62,336 nucleotides of DNA from Clostridia bacterium (GTDB taxonomy: Bacteria; Bacillota; Clostridia; Christensenellales; Borkfalkiaceae). A program made the position numbers and the translations under genes. This document shows positions 35,385 to 44,730 of this stretch, in pieces. Every line of letters starts with the position of its first letter. Positions within the stretch are counted from its first letter, which is position 1. The stretch lies in the NCBI GenBank assembly GCA_017448355.1, contig JAFSLQ010000015.1, positions 1 to 62,336 on the forward strand, given 5' to 3'. Below the pieces are notes generated by a model. It ran no database searches. It was not told where the DNA came from and saw only the letters and a list, made by a program, of their open reading frames with translations.

Positions 35385-36236
35385 ATGTTAAATTTATTGT
35401 CAGCGCCTACCGCGCCGAATACCTTTGAAAAGATAGTCATCTTTTTACAGTACTCCGCGCCGCGCCCCGGTAATTACGGTTGGTTTCACCTTATGTTCGT
35501 CGCACTAGCGATAATCGCTGTCGTGCTTTTATGCGTGTTTTTCAGGGACGCAAGCGATAAGAAGTTCAGACGCATACTTTTGATATCGTGGTTAGTTATA
35601 CTTTTATTCGAAATCTATAAACAAGTAGTTTTCTCGTATAATTACAATGCCGAAACGGGGCTTGGCTCGTGGCATTACGGCTGGGGCTCGTTCCCGTACC
35701 AACTCTGCTCTACGTCAATGTATCTTTTGCCGTTTGCGGTATGGCTTAAAGACGGTAAACTTCGCGATAGCGTGTTATCGTTCCTTGCGCTTTTCTCGTT
35801 TTTTGGCGGGCTTTGCGTTTACGTGTTCCCGAACGACGTCTTTCATACCGACATTCTCGGCGTGCAGATACAAACGATGGTGCATCACGGCTTGCAAATA
35901 GTTATCGCTATTTATATCGTTGCGCACGAAAGAAAGAAGTTTAATTTTATGTTCTTTTTAAGGAGTATTCCTACTTTTATTGTAATGCTCGCTATCGCTA
36001 TGACGCTGAATTTAGTGGGGCATCACTTTATTGAAGGCACGTTCAATATGTTTTATATCAGTCCTTACTATCCTTGCCCGCTCGTTATACTTGACAATAT
36101 ATATGCAACACAGCCTTACGCGCTTTTCCTTATCATATACGCCGTCGGGTTTGTTGTTTGCGCTTTAATTATGTTCCTTATACAGTTCGGCATATTGAAA
36201 CTTTGCCAAGCGATTTATGGAAATACGCGTAAGTAA
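35385..36236 (+). CDS. YwaF-like membrane protein
   Basis: A 283-residue membrane protein with about seven helices, of the YwaF/TIGR02206 type. Visible hallmarks are FHLMFVALAIIAVVLL near the start, EIYKQVVFSYN, the conserved PYQLCSTSMYLLPFAVW, and HHGLQIVIAIYIV. Its function is unknown. The 3' end overlaps the next gene by 20 nt, and a promoter-like pair (TTGCGT, 17 nt, TATACT) lies upstream at about 35313-35341. Confidence 0.8.
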   Translation: MLNLLSAPTAPNTFEKIVIFLQYSAPRPGNYGWFHLMFVALAIIAVVLLCVFFRDASDKKFRRILLISWLVILLFEIYKQVVFSYNYNAETGLGSWHYGWGSFPYQLCSTSMYLLPFAVWLKDGKLRDSVLSFLALFSFFGGLCVYVFPNDVFHTDILGVQIQTMVHHGLQIVIAIYIVAHERKKFNFMFFLRSIPTFIVMLAIAMTLNLVGHHFIEGTFNMFYISPYYPCPLVILDNIYATQPYALFLIIYAVGFVVCALIMFLIQFGILKLCQAIYGNTRK

Positions 36237-36951
36237 ACTTTATAAAAGTCCGCTGCGGCAAATTTATGCCGCAGCGTTTTCTGCGATAGAGTTCACGCTC
36301 GTTTCTCTGATACTCTTTTCGGCGCTGCCGAAAACGGAACTTTGCTACTCGGCGGTAGCCGTCGCTTTTATCTTCGCTCTGCCGTTTTTAAATGAGAATA
36401 TCCGCGAAAACGCCTATATACTCGCCGCGCTGTTTTTTACCCTTATTGCGGACTTTTTTCTCGTTATAAAGTACGGCGCCACGCACGAATACGTCTATCA
36501 ATGCTTAGGTGTAAGCGCGTTTTTCGCGGTGCAGTTTTGCTATTTTTTATACCTTTATAAAATAAGGGCAAAGGGGCGGTTTTTTCTTCGCCTTTTTATA
36601 AGACTTGCCATATCTCTCGCGGCGGCGGTTGTATCTGTTATCGTCTTACAAAACGACAGCAACTATCTGTCCGCCGCGTCTATCGTTTATTATTCGTGGC
36701 TTATTATGAATATCGTCGTTTCGGGGTTAAGTTTCAAACGGATGCGGCTGTTATTTTTGGGGTTTTTGTTCTTTGCGCTTTGCGACCTTTGGGTGGGACT
36801 GCAAAACGCAAACGGCGTGTTTTTTACTATTCCCGAAGGAATTATTTACAGCATAGTTTTTCCGCCGTTTAACGCGGTGTGGCTTTGCTACGGACTTTCG
36901 CAAATGTTTATCGTTTTGCATATGATATTAAAATCTATAAGGTCAAAATAA
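36217..36951 (+). CDS. polytopic membrane protein, possibly YhhN-like
   Basis: A 244-residue protein with about eight hydrophobic helices. YILAALFFTLIADFFLVI and the final WLCYGLSQMFIVLHM recall the YhhN/TMEM86 lysoplasmalogenase-like fold, but the match is weak. It overlaps the YwaF-like gene by 20 nt and lies 3 nt before hemW, so the three are probably cotranscribed. Confidence 0.6.
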   Translation: MEIRVSKLYKSPLRQIYAAAFSAIEFTLVSLILFSALPKTELCYSAVAVAFIFALPFLNENIRENAYILAALFFTLIADFFLVIKYGATHEYVYQCLGVSAFFAVQFCYFLYLYKIRAKGRFFLRLFIRLAISLAAAVVSVIVLQNDSNYLSAASIVYYSWLIMNIVVSGLSFKRMRLLFLGFLFFALCDLWVGLQNANGVFFTIPEGIIYSIVFPPFNAVWLCYGLSQMFIVLHMILKSIRSK

Positions 36952-36954
36952 ATT

Positions 36955-38064
36955 ATGGCTGGGATTTACGTTCACATACCTTTTTGCAAAAGTAAATGCA
37001 CATATTGCGACTTTGCGTCTTTCCCTAACGAGATAGGTAAGACCGAAAGTTATTTTGCCTGTCTTTATCGCGAAACAAAGGGCAGGGGCTTACAGTTAAA
37101 AGGCAAAAAATTCGACACGGTGTATATCGGCGGGGGAACGCCGTCGATTGTTCCCGCAAAGTTTATCGCGGGCGAATTAAAACAGATACGGCAGTATTTT
37201 GACCTTGATAAAAATGCGGAAATCACTATCGAGTTAAACCCCGGCACGGTAGACGCGGAAAAAATCGCCGCATATAAAGCCGCGGGAATAAACCGCTTTT
37301 CGATAGGACTTCAATCGGGTTTTGACAGCGAATTAAAGCGGCTTAACCGTGTGCATTCCGCGAAAGACTTTTTAATGACCTGTAATCTTTTAAAGGGCGA
37401 AAATATTTCGGCGGATATTTTAATAGGGCTTTGGGAACAAAAAGCCGAAGACGTTAAAAAGACTATTGACCTTGCGCTTGCGGGCGGGATAAAGCATATT
37501 TCTATGTACGCGTTAACGCCCGAAGTGGGAACGCCCATTTATACCGACTATTTAAATGGGGAACTACTCTCTGACGACGAGACGGCGGAAATTTACGACA
37601 GCGCGCGCGCATACTTAAAAGAAAAGGGCTTTTACCGCTACGAAGTGAGTAATTTTGCCGTAAAGGGCTACGAGAGCCGCCACAACTTAAATTACTGGCG
37701 TCGCGGCGAATACATAGGGCTTGGCGTTGCGGCGGCGTCTTTTATAGACGGCAGACGGTGGACTAACACTTATTCAATAGACGAGTACTGTAATGATATA
37801 ATCTTTAACCGCCCAGCGGAAGCAAACAGCACTCAGATAGAAGGTAAGGACAATAATTTCGAGTATATAATGCTTGCCCTTCGGACGACTGACGGTATAA
37901 GCGTAGAAGATTATAAAAAGACTTTCGGAACGGATATCTTTAAAGATTACGAAAAGGCGATAAAAAAGAACGCAAAGTATTTGGATATTACTAGAGACCG
38001 CATAGCGGTAAAGGACGAATATTTATACGTTGAAAACGGAATACTTACCGATTTTATGGAATAA
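36955..38064 (+). CDS. hemW: radical SAM heme chaperone HemW
   Basis: A 369-residue protein of the HemN-like family. The radical SAM motif is CKSKCTYCDF (CxxxCxxC) near residue 12, followed by YIGGGTPS and IELNPGTVD, GINRFSIGLQSG. The HemW-type start (VHIPFCKSKC) lacks the extra N-terminal region of true coproporphyrinogen dehydrogenase HemN, so heme chaperone is the better call. It sits downstream of lepA as in many Firmicutes, though two membrane-protein genes intervene. Confidence 0.92.
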   Translation: MAGIYVHIPFCKSKCTYCDFASFPNEIGKTESYFACLYRETKGRGLQLKGKKFDTVYIGGGTPSIVPAKFIAGELKQIRQYFDLDKNAEITIELNPGTVDAEKIAAYKAAGINRFSIGLQSGFDSELKRLNRVHSAKDFLMTCNLLKGENISADILIGLWEQKAEDVKKTIDLALAGGIKHISMYALTPEVGTPIYTDYLNGELLSDDETAEIYDSARAYLKEKGFYRYEVSNFAVKGYESRHNLNYWRRGEYIGLGVAAASFIDGRRWTNTYSIDEYCNDIIFNRPAEANSTQIEGKDNNFEYIMLALRTTDGISVEDYKKTFGTDIFKDYEKAIKKNAKYLDITRDRIAVKDEYLYVENGILTDFME

Positions 38065-38083
38065 CAAAATAAAAACGTGCATG

Positions 38084-38115
38084 CGCCCCCGAGACAAAAT
38101 GTCTCGGGGGCGTTT
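38084..38115 (+). terminator. terminator of hemW
   Basis: Arms CGCCCCCGAGAC and GTCTCGGGGGCG around AAAAT, then TTT. Confidence 0.8.
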
Positions 38116-38195
38116 CGGCAAAATAAAGCAATATCTTTTAAAATCTTTTTTTAATCTTTTTACGGATTATGCTACGCTTTTTACGGGTGGCGAAA

Positions 38196-39002
38196 ATGCA
38201 GGTCTACGTGGAATACGTACTTATTGATAATTTCTTTATAGACCTTATGCTGTTTACGGCGGCGTTTAAAGTCGTCGGTAAAACCGTTCCGCGCGGGCGG
38301 ATTATAATTTGTTCTTTTATCGGCGCAATTTTTGCGCTGCTTTATCCACTTATCACCGATAACGTTGTAATAATCTCCGTCGTAAAGGTGCTGTTCGGAC
38401 TTTTTTTAACTTTTATCGCGGCAAAGTTTAATTCCGTTAAAGAATACCTGTCTTTTACCGCCGTATTTTTAGGACTTACGTTTTTTACGGGCGGCGTCAT
38501 AATGGGCGCGTTTTCGCTTTTAGGACTTAACGTTTATTCGGAGTTTTCGGTGGCGCTTATGTGTTTGCCCGTATTTTTGACCGTAAAATTTATTATTTTA
38601 CTCGTAAGATATTTTTACCGCAAAAAAGACTTGTCGCATTTAATCGTAAAGGCGGAAATAGTTTGCGGCGAAAAATCGGTAATATTAAACGGGTTTTTCG
38701 ATACGGGGAATTCTTTATACAACGGACTTTCGCCCGTTATCGTCGCATCAAAAAACGCCGTTATGCCGCTACTTGACTTAAAACTTTTAAGCGGCGCGAA
38801 AAATATCACGGTGGGAACGGCGACGGGCGCGGAAAAGAAATTTTCTTTTAAACCCGACAGGCTGGTGATATATTCGGGTGAAACCAAGAATATATTTTAT
38901 AACGTAAGGGTGTGCGTCGTAAATAAAAATTTCGACGGCTACGACGCAATTTTGCACCCCGCGTTTATGGAGAAGAAAAATGACCGAAAAATGGCTGTGT
39001 AA
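38196..39002 (+). CDS. spoIIGA: sporulation sigma-E processing peptidase SpoIIGA
   Basis: A 268-residue protein. About five N-terminal membrane helices ([20 protein letters not shown] onward) are followed by a cytoplasmic aspartic protease domain with the catalytic motif FDTGNSLY (about residue 175). By family it cleaves pro-sigma-E in the mother cell after septation. I start it at ATG 38196, with GGGTGG 6 nt upstream. Its end overlaps sigE by 23 nt, the usual pairing. Confidence 0.93.
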   Translation: MQVYVEYVLIDNFFIDLMLFTAAFKVVGKTVPRGRIIICSFIGAIFALLYPLITDNVVIISVVKVLFGLFLTFIAAKFNSVKEYLSFTAVFLGLTFFTGGVIMGAFSLLGLNVYSEFSVALMCLPVFLTVKFIILLVRYFYRKKDLSHLIVKAEIVCGEKSVILNGFFDTGNSLYNGLSPVIVASKNAVMPLLDLKLLSGAKNITVGTATGAEKKFSFKPDRLVIYSGETKNIFYNVRVCVVNKNFDGYDAILHPAFMEKKNDRKMAV

Positions 39003-39690
39003 AATTAAAAAATTACTTAATATTTTTAATATCGACGAAAATCTTCTGCATTACATAAACGGCGGGGACGTTTTGCCGTCGCCATATTCCGCCGAAGAAG
39101 AAACGGCGCTTGTCGAAAAGTTGGAGCGCGGCGAAGACGGCGTTAAAGATATGCTTGTCGAACATAATCTTCGGCTTGTGGTGTACATTGCGCGGAGATT
39201 TCAAAACACCGGCGTCGATATGGACGACCTTATTTCCGTCGGCACAATCGGGCTTATAAAGGCTGTGGGGTCTTTTTCTTCGGACAAGAACGTCAAACTT
39301 GCAACGTTTGCCTCGCGGTGCATTGAAAATGAAATTTTAATGTATCTACGGCGGGCGTCGAAACTTAAAAACGAAGTGTCCTTCGACGAACCCTTAAACA
39401 CCGATTACGAAGGCAACGAGTTGGTACTGTCCGACGTTATGGGGACTGACGGCGACTGCGTTTATAAGACGATAGAAAACGGCGTGGAGAACGATATTTT
39501 AAAGGAAGCGCTTTCAAAACTTAATTCGAGAGAAAAGGAAATAATGGAACTGCGTTACGGCTTAAACGGTACGGAAGAAAAGACGCAAAAAGAAGTCGCG
39601 GACATGTTCGGAATATCGCAAAGTTATATATCGCGCTTAGAAAAAAAGATAATCGGGCGGTTAAAAAAAGAGTTTGCGAAAATGATATAA
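38980..39690 (+). CDS. sigE: RNA polymerase sporulation sigma factor SigE
   Basis: A 236-residue sigma-70-family factor. A pro-peptide of about 25 residues is followed by region 2 ([20 protein letters not shown], then [14 protein letters not shown]) and region 4 ([13 protein letters not shown] and the helix-turn-helix [20 protein letters not shown]). It directs mother-cell sporulation genes. It is next to spoIIGA as expected. sigG is not downstream here, unlike Bacillus. Confidence 0.95.
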   Translation: MTEKWLCKIKKLLNIFNIDENLLHYINGGDVLPSPYSAEEETALVEKLERGEDGVKDMLVEHNLRLVVYIARRFQNTGVDMDDLISVGTIGLIKAVGSFSSDKNVKLATFASRCIENEILMYLRRASKLKNEVSFDEPLNTDYEGNELVLSDVMGTDGDCVYKTIENGVENDILKEALSKLNSREKEIMELRYGLNGTEEKTQKEVADMFGISQSYISRLEKKIIGRLKKEFAKMI

Positions 39691-39718
39691 AAAAATTTAT
39701 TTTTCCTTTTGCAAAACC

Positions 39719-39747
39719 TTGACAAACGCGCAAAATTGTAATAAAAT
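39719..39747 (+). promoter_or_regulatory. sigma-A promoter of rpsU
   Basis: TTGACA (39719-39724), 17 nt, TAAAAT (39742-39747). Confidence 0.7.
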
Positions 39748-39798
39748 CATAATACGCGATTAAAAATAACCGCCGTGGGGCAAAGGAAGGTGAAAACA

Positions 39799-39978
39799 AT
39801 GAGTATCGTCAGAGTCGGTGAAAACGAGAATCTCGACAGCGCTTTAAGACGTTTCAAAAGAAAATGTTCGAGAGACGGCATTATCGGCGATCTTCGTAAA
39901 AAAGAATTTTACGAAAGTCCTTCCGTAAAGAGAAAGAAAAAGTCCGAAGCGGCTAGAAAGAGAAGCATTAAAAACTAA
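39799..39978 (+). CDS. rpsU: 30S ribosomal protein S21
   Basis: A 59-residue basic protein of the small subunit. Visible hallmarks are [39 protein letters not shown] and the arginine/lysine tail. ATG 39799 is preceded by GGAAGG. The frame is open 8 codons further upstream without a ribosome site. Its own promoter and terminator make it monocistronic. Confidence 0.97.
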   Translation: MSIVRVGENENLDSALRRFKRKCSRDGIIGDLRKKEFYESPSVKRKKKSEAARKRSIKN

Positions 39979-39985
39979 CAAAAGA

Positions 39986-40018
39986 AACCTATCGAGAATA
40001 CTCGGTAGGTTTTATTTT
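39986..40018 (+). terminator. terminator of rpsU
   Basis: AACCTATCGAG pairs with CTCGGTAGGTT around AATA, then TTATTTTAT. Confidence 0.85.
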
Positions 40019-40069
40019 ATCCGCGCAAAATTTGTCGGATTAAGGCATAAATTGTTGGGAGAGTTTATT

Positions 40070-40468
40070 ATGGAAGAGGGGAAAACTTTAAAACAGTACG
40101 CCAAAGAAGCAAAAAAACGTCTTAAAAGCGGGTTCTGGCAAGATTATTTGAAGAACCTTGGCGAGAAAATAGAAAAAGCGAGTGAAGCGGGCGTCGCACC
40201 GTCGAAAGTTAAAGAATACTATACCTACGTCGTTTCGGAAAATATTAAAAACCGCAAGGACGACGAAGAAGAGTTCTATTTAAAAGTAAAAAAGATTTTG
40301 GACGAAGAAGGCGAAATATCGGACGCTATCGGCAGGCTTACCGATAGAAAGGTGTTCGATACTTTGTCATATAACGAAAAACAAAAATACACTCTTACGC
40401 TGTCCGAACGCTATCTTAAAGCGGTGGCGCGCTATAACGAAGAAAAAAGTCTTTCGTTTGTAAATTAG
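40070..40468 (+). CDS. conserved charged helical protein
   Basis: A 132-residue, highly charged, all-helical protein with no family I recognise. Segments such as TLKQYAKEAKKRLKSGFWQD and VKEYYTYVVSENIKNRKDDE are rich in Lys, Glu and Tyr; a coiled coil is likely. Start ATG 40070 follows GGGAG. It stands alone after rpsU in the place where yqeY often is, but it does not look like YqeY. Confidence 0.7.
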   Translation: MEEGKTLKQYAKEAKKRLKSGFWQDYLKNLGEKIEKASEAGVAPSKVKEYYTYVVSENIKNRKDDEEEFYLKVKKILDEEGEISDAIGRLTDRKVFDTLSYNEKQKYTLTLSERYLKAVARYNEEKSLSFVN

Positions 40469-40520
40469 GCGTTTTTAACGTTTTTGCCCGCAAAACGCAT
40501 AATTTTACGGAAAATATCGA

Positions 40521-40571
40521 AACGTGCCTTTTCGTTTGCAATCTGTCGCAAAGTAAAAGGTGCGTTTTTTT
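40521..40571 (+). terminator. long terminator hairpin
   Basis: Outer arms AACGTGCCTTTT and AAAAGGTGCGTT, inner arms TTTGC and GCAAA, then TTTTT. Confidence 0.8.
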
Positions 40572-40668
40572 ACGGGTTTATTTTTCGTCTTAATTGACTA
40601 AAATATCCGATTATGATATTATATTTCTAACGGCAAAAACCGTTTTTAATTTAAGTTTGGGGTAAATA

Positions 40669-41256
40669 ATGATAACTGCGGACGTAATAGCCTTAATAAC
40701 GATAATATTTTGTTTTGTCGGCGGTTCGGCGCTTGGTTTCGGCAGATGGCTGAAAATTTTGACGGGCGGCATCGTCGGCAAAATAATTTCCGTTATCGTG
40801 TGTTATTTCCTTTTCGGCATAGTACTCGACTGGTACTTTGTCAGGGCGTTTATGCAAAAAATTACCGACGCGCTTACCGATAACGGTAGTTGGATTTGTC
40901 AGGTTTTGCTTAAAATCAGGCTGGATTTAATCGTGTTCGCCGCGGTGCTTTTCGTTCTCGTCCAGATTTTAAGGAAATTCGTGGTGTATCTTATCGCCAA
41001 CGTTATGCAGGTGGATAACAAAGTTATAAGCGTTACAAACAGAATTTTAGGGGTGATACTTCTCACAGTATTCATCGCGATTTTAACGCTTGTCGTCTTT
41101 CAGGTCGTCGCTTGGGTTATGGGAACGAACGGCGGCTTTTATCAGAGTTTACAGGGCAGCGTGTTCGGACTTGATAAGATTTTTACCGACAATCCGTTGC
41201 AATCCATAATAGAAAGCATTAGATTACCGTATATCAACGCAGAACCACCCGTATAA
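40669..41256 (+). CDS. CvpA-like membrane protein
   Basis: A 195-residue protein with about four membrane helices in the order typical of the CvpA/colicin V production family (start VIALITIIFCFVGGSALGFG, then the KILTGGIVGKIISVI stretch; last helix ILGVILLTVFIAILTLVVF). The family's function in Gram-positives is not clear. The start follows TTGGGG. The thioesterase gene begins 20 nt downstream. Confidence 0.6.
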   Translation: MITADVIALITIIFCFVGGSALGFGRWLKILTGGIVGKIISVIVCYFLFGIVLDWYFVRAFMQKITDALTDNGSWICQVLLKIRLDLIVFAAVLFVLVQILRKFVVYLIANVMQVDNKVISVTNRILGVILLTVFIAILTLVVFQVVAWVMGTNGGFYQSLQGSVFGLDKIFTDNPLQSIIESIRLPYINAEPPV

Positions 41257-41276
41257 ATAGTGTTTAAGGATTTATT

Positions 41277-42005
41277 ATGAAATACGTTCATAAAACGCGC
41301 GTTCCGTTTTCTCAAACGGGCGCGGGCGAAGGATTATCAGTTATCGGTGCGGCGCAGATTGTGGAAGACAGCGTCTGTGCGTTTTTTGCGTCTTTCGGAA
41401 AAGATAATGTTTCTCTTTCGACTAATTATAATGCGGTCTGGGTGTTTGTGAAAAATAAGTTTCAAATGCGTGCCGTTGCGCGTTGGAACGAAGAAATCAC
41501 CGTGGAAACCTATTTTACCGAGATAACGAAGGTTACCGCCGTGGTCGATACCGTAATAAAAAAGGCAAGCGGCGAGATTGCGGTTTTTGCGCGGTCAGAA
41601 TCGTGCGTTGTCGATTTTTCGTCCTTTAAAATCCGCCGTATTTCTTCGGTGGAGTTTCCGGAGAATATGGCGGTTTATCCTTCGGCGGCGGGGTTTGATT
41701 TTACACGGTTTAGCGGAGAGAATTTATCAAAAATCTATAAATTCACCGTGCCGTCTACGTCTATTGACGGCTGTCGGCATTTAAATAACGTCGAATATCT
41801 GCGGTTTATACTTAATACTTTTTCGGTATCGCAAGAACTTGAAAATCCCGTCTTTGAAACAGAGATTCATTACGTAAATCAGGCACTTGAAAGCGAAGAA
41901 ATCACGATTTTTTGCGATAAAGGCGATAGCGGGATATTTGAACTTAAAAATGGTGAAAAACTTGTTGCTAAATGCAAAATCACACGTAAACAAAACAAGC
42001 GTTGA
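41277..42005 (+). CDS. acyl-ACP thioesterase
   Basis: A 242-residue double hot-dog enzyme that releases fatty acids from acyl carrier protein. Visible parts include WVFVKNKFQMRAVARWNEEI and VDGCRHLNNVEYLRFILNTF-type residues (SIDGCRHLNNVEYLRF), the active-site region of the FatA-like family with Asn and His. It is cytosolic and probably adjusts membrane fatty-acid pools. 20 nt from the CvpA-like gene. Confidence 0.85.
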   Translation: MKYVHKTRVPFSQTGAGEGLSVIGAAQIVEDSVCAFFASFGKDNVSLSTNYNAVWVFVKNKFQMRAVARWNEEITVETYFTEITKVTAVVDTVIKKASGEIAVFARSESCVVDFSSFKIRRISSVEFPENMAVYPSAAGFDFTRFSGENLSKIYKFTVPSTSIDGCRHLNNVEYLRFILNTFSVSQELENPVFETEIHYVNQALESEEITIFCDKGDSGIFELKNGEKLVAKCKITRKQNKR

Positions 42006-42058
42006 ACTCAAAAGCACCATATACGGTCGCTTTTTGTTTTTTTCACGTTTATACGTAA

Positions 42059-42087
42059 TTGACAATATTATTGTAATTTATTATAAT
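42059..42087 (+). promoter_or_regulatory. consensus promoter of a nearly leaderless mRNA
   Basis: TTGACA (42059-42064), 17 nt, TATAAT (42082-42087). The ATG of the phosphatase gene lies only 9 nt after the -10 box, so the mRNA would start at or within two bases of the start codon, and no ribosome site exists. Confidence 0.75.
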
Positions 42088-42095
42088 TGAAACTA

Positions 42096-44162
42096 ATGAG
42101 AAAATTCAAATCTTTTACTCGCAGTTTAACATTTAACGTTATCGCGTCGATAACCTTGCTGCTATTCGTTTTCTGTATGGTGGTGAGTACCATCGGCTAT
42201 TTTAAATTTACCGATTCACTTACGAGAGAATACACCGATTCGGCGCACCGCACGGCGGACACCGCCGCCACACTCGTCAAAGCGGACAGAATAGACGAGT
42301 ATCTTCTAAATGCGGAAAGCATTAATAATAACGAAGATTCCGCACTCGTCAAAGAATATCAGACAAGTCTTGATTACCTTAATACGCTTTGCGATAAACA
42401 GTACGTCACCGTAATTTACGTTATTGCGGTCAATACTACCGATTACGAAAGTTACGTTTCAGTGTTTAACTGCCCCCACAAAACCAGTCCCTACACGGCT
42501 TGGGAAATAGGTAAAGTGGTAGCCACTTCTAAAACTTCCGACAATACGTACCAGAAAATTTATAAAGGTATGTACGAAAACGGTTCTAAAAGCGCTACCG
42601 TTATGCGTACTACAAATTTAAACGGTGCGCCGCCGCACGTAACTTCGCTTATTCCGCTTTACAAAACGGACGGAACTGTTGCAGCGATTATGTGCGTTCA
42701 GCGTCCGATGTCTGAACTCTCTAACGGGCGCAGAAGTTATATGGCGATGGTCGCCGTTTTCACTATAATACTCGGCATATTGTTTATACTGACTTCCACT
42801 TGGTTTATGAAAAAACAGTTCATAAACCCCATTAAAACGATAAACGCGGAAGCGGCACGCTTTGCCAAATCCAACAGCGCGCCCGAAAAACCCGTTTTAA
42901 ACAATATCAGCAAAATAAACGAAATTGCTTCGCTCGCCGCGTCGCTTGGCAAAATGGAGACGGAAACTCTTAAATATATCGAAAATCTTTCCGTCGTCAT
43001 CTCCGAAAAACAGCGTATGGGTACGGAACTTAATATCGCCAGCCAGATACAGTCAGGTTCGCTTCCGTCGGAATTTCCCGCGTTTCCTTCCCGCACGGAA
43101 TTTGACCTTTACGCGTCTATGGACCCCGCGAAGGAAGTCGGCGGCGATTTTTACGACTTTTTCCTTGTTGACGACGACCACCTGGCACTCGTTATTGCGG
43201 ACGTGTCGGGTAAAGGTATTCCCGCGGCGCTGTTTATGATGGTAACTAAAATTCTCATCAACGACCGTGCGCGTATGGGCGGTACTCCCGCAGAAATTCT
43301 CTCGTTTATAAACGACGGGATTTGTGAACACAACAAAGCGGAAATGTTCGTTACCGTCTGGCTGGGGATACTTGAAATTTCTACCGGTAAACTTACCTTT
43401 TCTAACGCCGGTCACGATGACCCCGCGTACGCGCTTTCGGACGGAGACTTTGAACTCATAAAGCATAAGCACGGGCTTGTTATCGGCGCGATGAGCGGCA
43501 TTAAATACAGAGATGAACAAATAACGTTAAATAAAGGCGACAAAATTTTCCTGTATACCGACGGTGTGCCGGAAGCAACGGATAACAACAACCGACTGTT
43601 TACGCTTAATAAAATGCTTGACGCGTTAAATGCAGCGAAATCTCTTGACGTGAAAAGTATAATCGGTGCGGTTCGTAAAAACGTAGACGAATTCGTAGGC
43701 GAAGCGCCGCAGTTCGACGATATAACGATGCTGTGTGTTGAATATAAAGGAAAAGAAGAAAGCGGGATAACGCTTTCGGCAACTGACGAAAATCTTTCCG
43801 CCGCGACGGCGTATATAATAAACTACGTAAAAGGCGCGGGTGTGTCGGAGAAATTTATAAGGCAGGTAGAACTTGTCGTTGAAGAGATTTTCGTAAATAT
43901 TGCACATTATGCTTACGCACCACAAACGGGCTACGTAAGAATTTCTGCGGAGATTAAAGGCGATATGCTTAAAATTACCTTTACAGACGAAGGTAAGCCC
44001 TATAATCCGCTTGAAAAACCCGACCCCGATACTACGCTTGACGCAACCGAGCGCGAAATAGGGGGACTCGGGATATTTATGACGAAAAAATTGACCGATA
44101 ACGTAGAGTACGAATACGCGAACGGGAAAAATATTCTTATTTTGGAGAAGAAACTTGGATAA
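42096..44162 (+). CDS. PP2C-type (RsbU/SpoIIE-like) phosphatase with HATPase domain
   Basis: A 688-residue membrane protein. Order: helix at about 13-35; an extracellular sensor (about 36-215); a second helix (about 220-243, TIILGILFILTSTWF); HAMP (about 245-300); a PP2C-type serine phosphatase (about 325-550: MDPAKEVGGDFYDFF, VIADVSGKGIPAALFM, VWLGILEISTGKLTFSNAGH, FLYTDGVPEA); a C-terminal RsbW-like HATPase (about 565-688: RQVELVVEEIFVNIAHYAY with the ATP-site Asn, then GLGIFMTKKL). One protein thus carries both a STAS-dephosphorylating and a STAS-phosphorylating activity. I start at ATG 42096 rather than TTG 42087 because the latter lies in the -10 box. It overlaps the next gene. Confidence 0.92.
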   Translation: MRKFKSFTRSLTFNVIASITLLLFVFCMVVSTIGYFKFTDSLTREYTDSAHRTADTAATLVKADRIDEYLLNAESINNNEDSALVKEYQTSLDYLNTLCDKQYVTVIYVIAVNTTDYESYVSVFNCPHKTSPYTAWEIGKVVATSKTSDNTYQKIYKGMYENGSKSATVMRTTNLNGAPPHVTSLIPLYKTDGTVAAIMCVQRPMSELSNGRRSYMAMVAVFTIILGILFILTSTWFMKKQFINPIKTINAEAARFAKSNSAPEKPVLNNISKINEIASLAASLGKMETETLKYIENLSVVISEKQRMGTELNIASQIQSGSLPSEFPAFPSRTEFDLYASMDPAKEVGGDFYDFFLVDDDHLALVIADVSGKGIPAALFMMVTKILINDRARMGGTPAEILSFINDGICEHNKAEMFVTVWLGILEISTGKLTFSNAGHDDPAYALSDGDFELIKHKHGLVIGAMSGIKYRDEQITLNKGDKIFLYTDGVPEATDNNNRLFTLNKMLDALNAAKSLDVKSIIGAVRKNVDEFVGEAPQFDDITMLCVEYKGKEESGITLSATDENLSAATAYIINYVKGAGVSEKFIRQVELVVEEIFVNIAHYAYAPQTGYVRISAEIKGDMLKITFTDEGKPYNPLEKPDPDTTLDATEREIGGLGIFMTKKLTDNVEYEYANGKNILILEKKLG

Positions 44163-44730
44163 ACTTGATGAAGCGATACGCTTTGCAACGGACGCGCATA
44201 AAGGACAAAAACGCAAAATGACAGGGATACCGTCTATCCTTCACTCTTTGGAAGCGGCGACCATCGTTTCCAATTTGACAAGTGACGAAGACGTTATATG
44301 CGCCGCGGTTTTGCACGACGTCGTCGAAGACACGAAGTGGGAAATAGGCGATATCGAGGCGCGATTCGGCGCAAGGGTAGCGGGGCTTGTGGGCGCGGAA
44401 ACGGAAAACAAACGGTTCGGGTTACCGCCTTCCGCCACTTGGAGAATAAGGAAGGAAGAATCGCTTGCGCATTTAAAGCGAGTGCCGGATATCAACGTAA
44501 AATATCTGTGGCTTGGGGATAAACTTTCAAATATGCGCGCTATCTACGTGGAATATATGAAAGACGGCGACGAGATTTGGAAGAATTTTAACGAACGCGA
44601 TAAAGCGAAACAACAATGGTATTACGAAAGCGTAGTCGAAGTGCTTAGGTCGGATTTGAAGGATTCGCCGATTTTTTGGGAGTACGAACGGCTTGTGAAT
44701 ACGGTTTTTAAAAAGGGAGAAACAAAATGA
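44155..44730 (+). CDS. HD-domain (p)ppGpp hydrolase-like protein
   Basis: A 191-residue metal-dependent phosphohydrolase resembling the HD half of RelA/SpoT (Mesh1-like small hydrolases). Visible: RFATDAHKGQKRKMTGIPSI, the HD pair LHDVVEDTKW, and the ED/LWLGDKLSNMR metal motif. It lacks the synthetase domain. The start is TTG, chosen because GGAGAAG lies 6-12 nt upstream. It overlaps the phosphatase gene by 8 nt and the STAS-kinase gene by 4 nt, so the three form one translational unit. Confidence 0.85.
   Translation: MDKLDEAIRFATDAHKGQKRKMTGIPSILHSLEAATIVSNLTSDEDVICAAVLHDVVEDTKWEIGDIEARFGARVAGLVGAETENKRFGLPPSATWRIRKEESLAHLKRVPDINVKYLWLGDKLSNMRAIYVEYMKDGDEIWKNFNERDKAKQQWYYESVVEVLRSDLKDSPIFWEYERLVNTVFKKGETK

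Noticed and set aside
38961-39690. sigG expected downstream of sigE
   Set aside because: The gene after sigE is rpsU; no second sigma factor follows.
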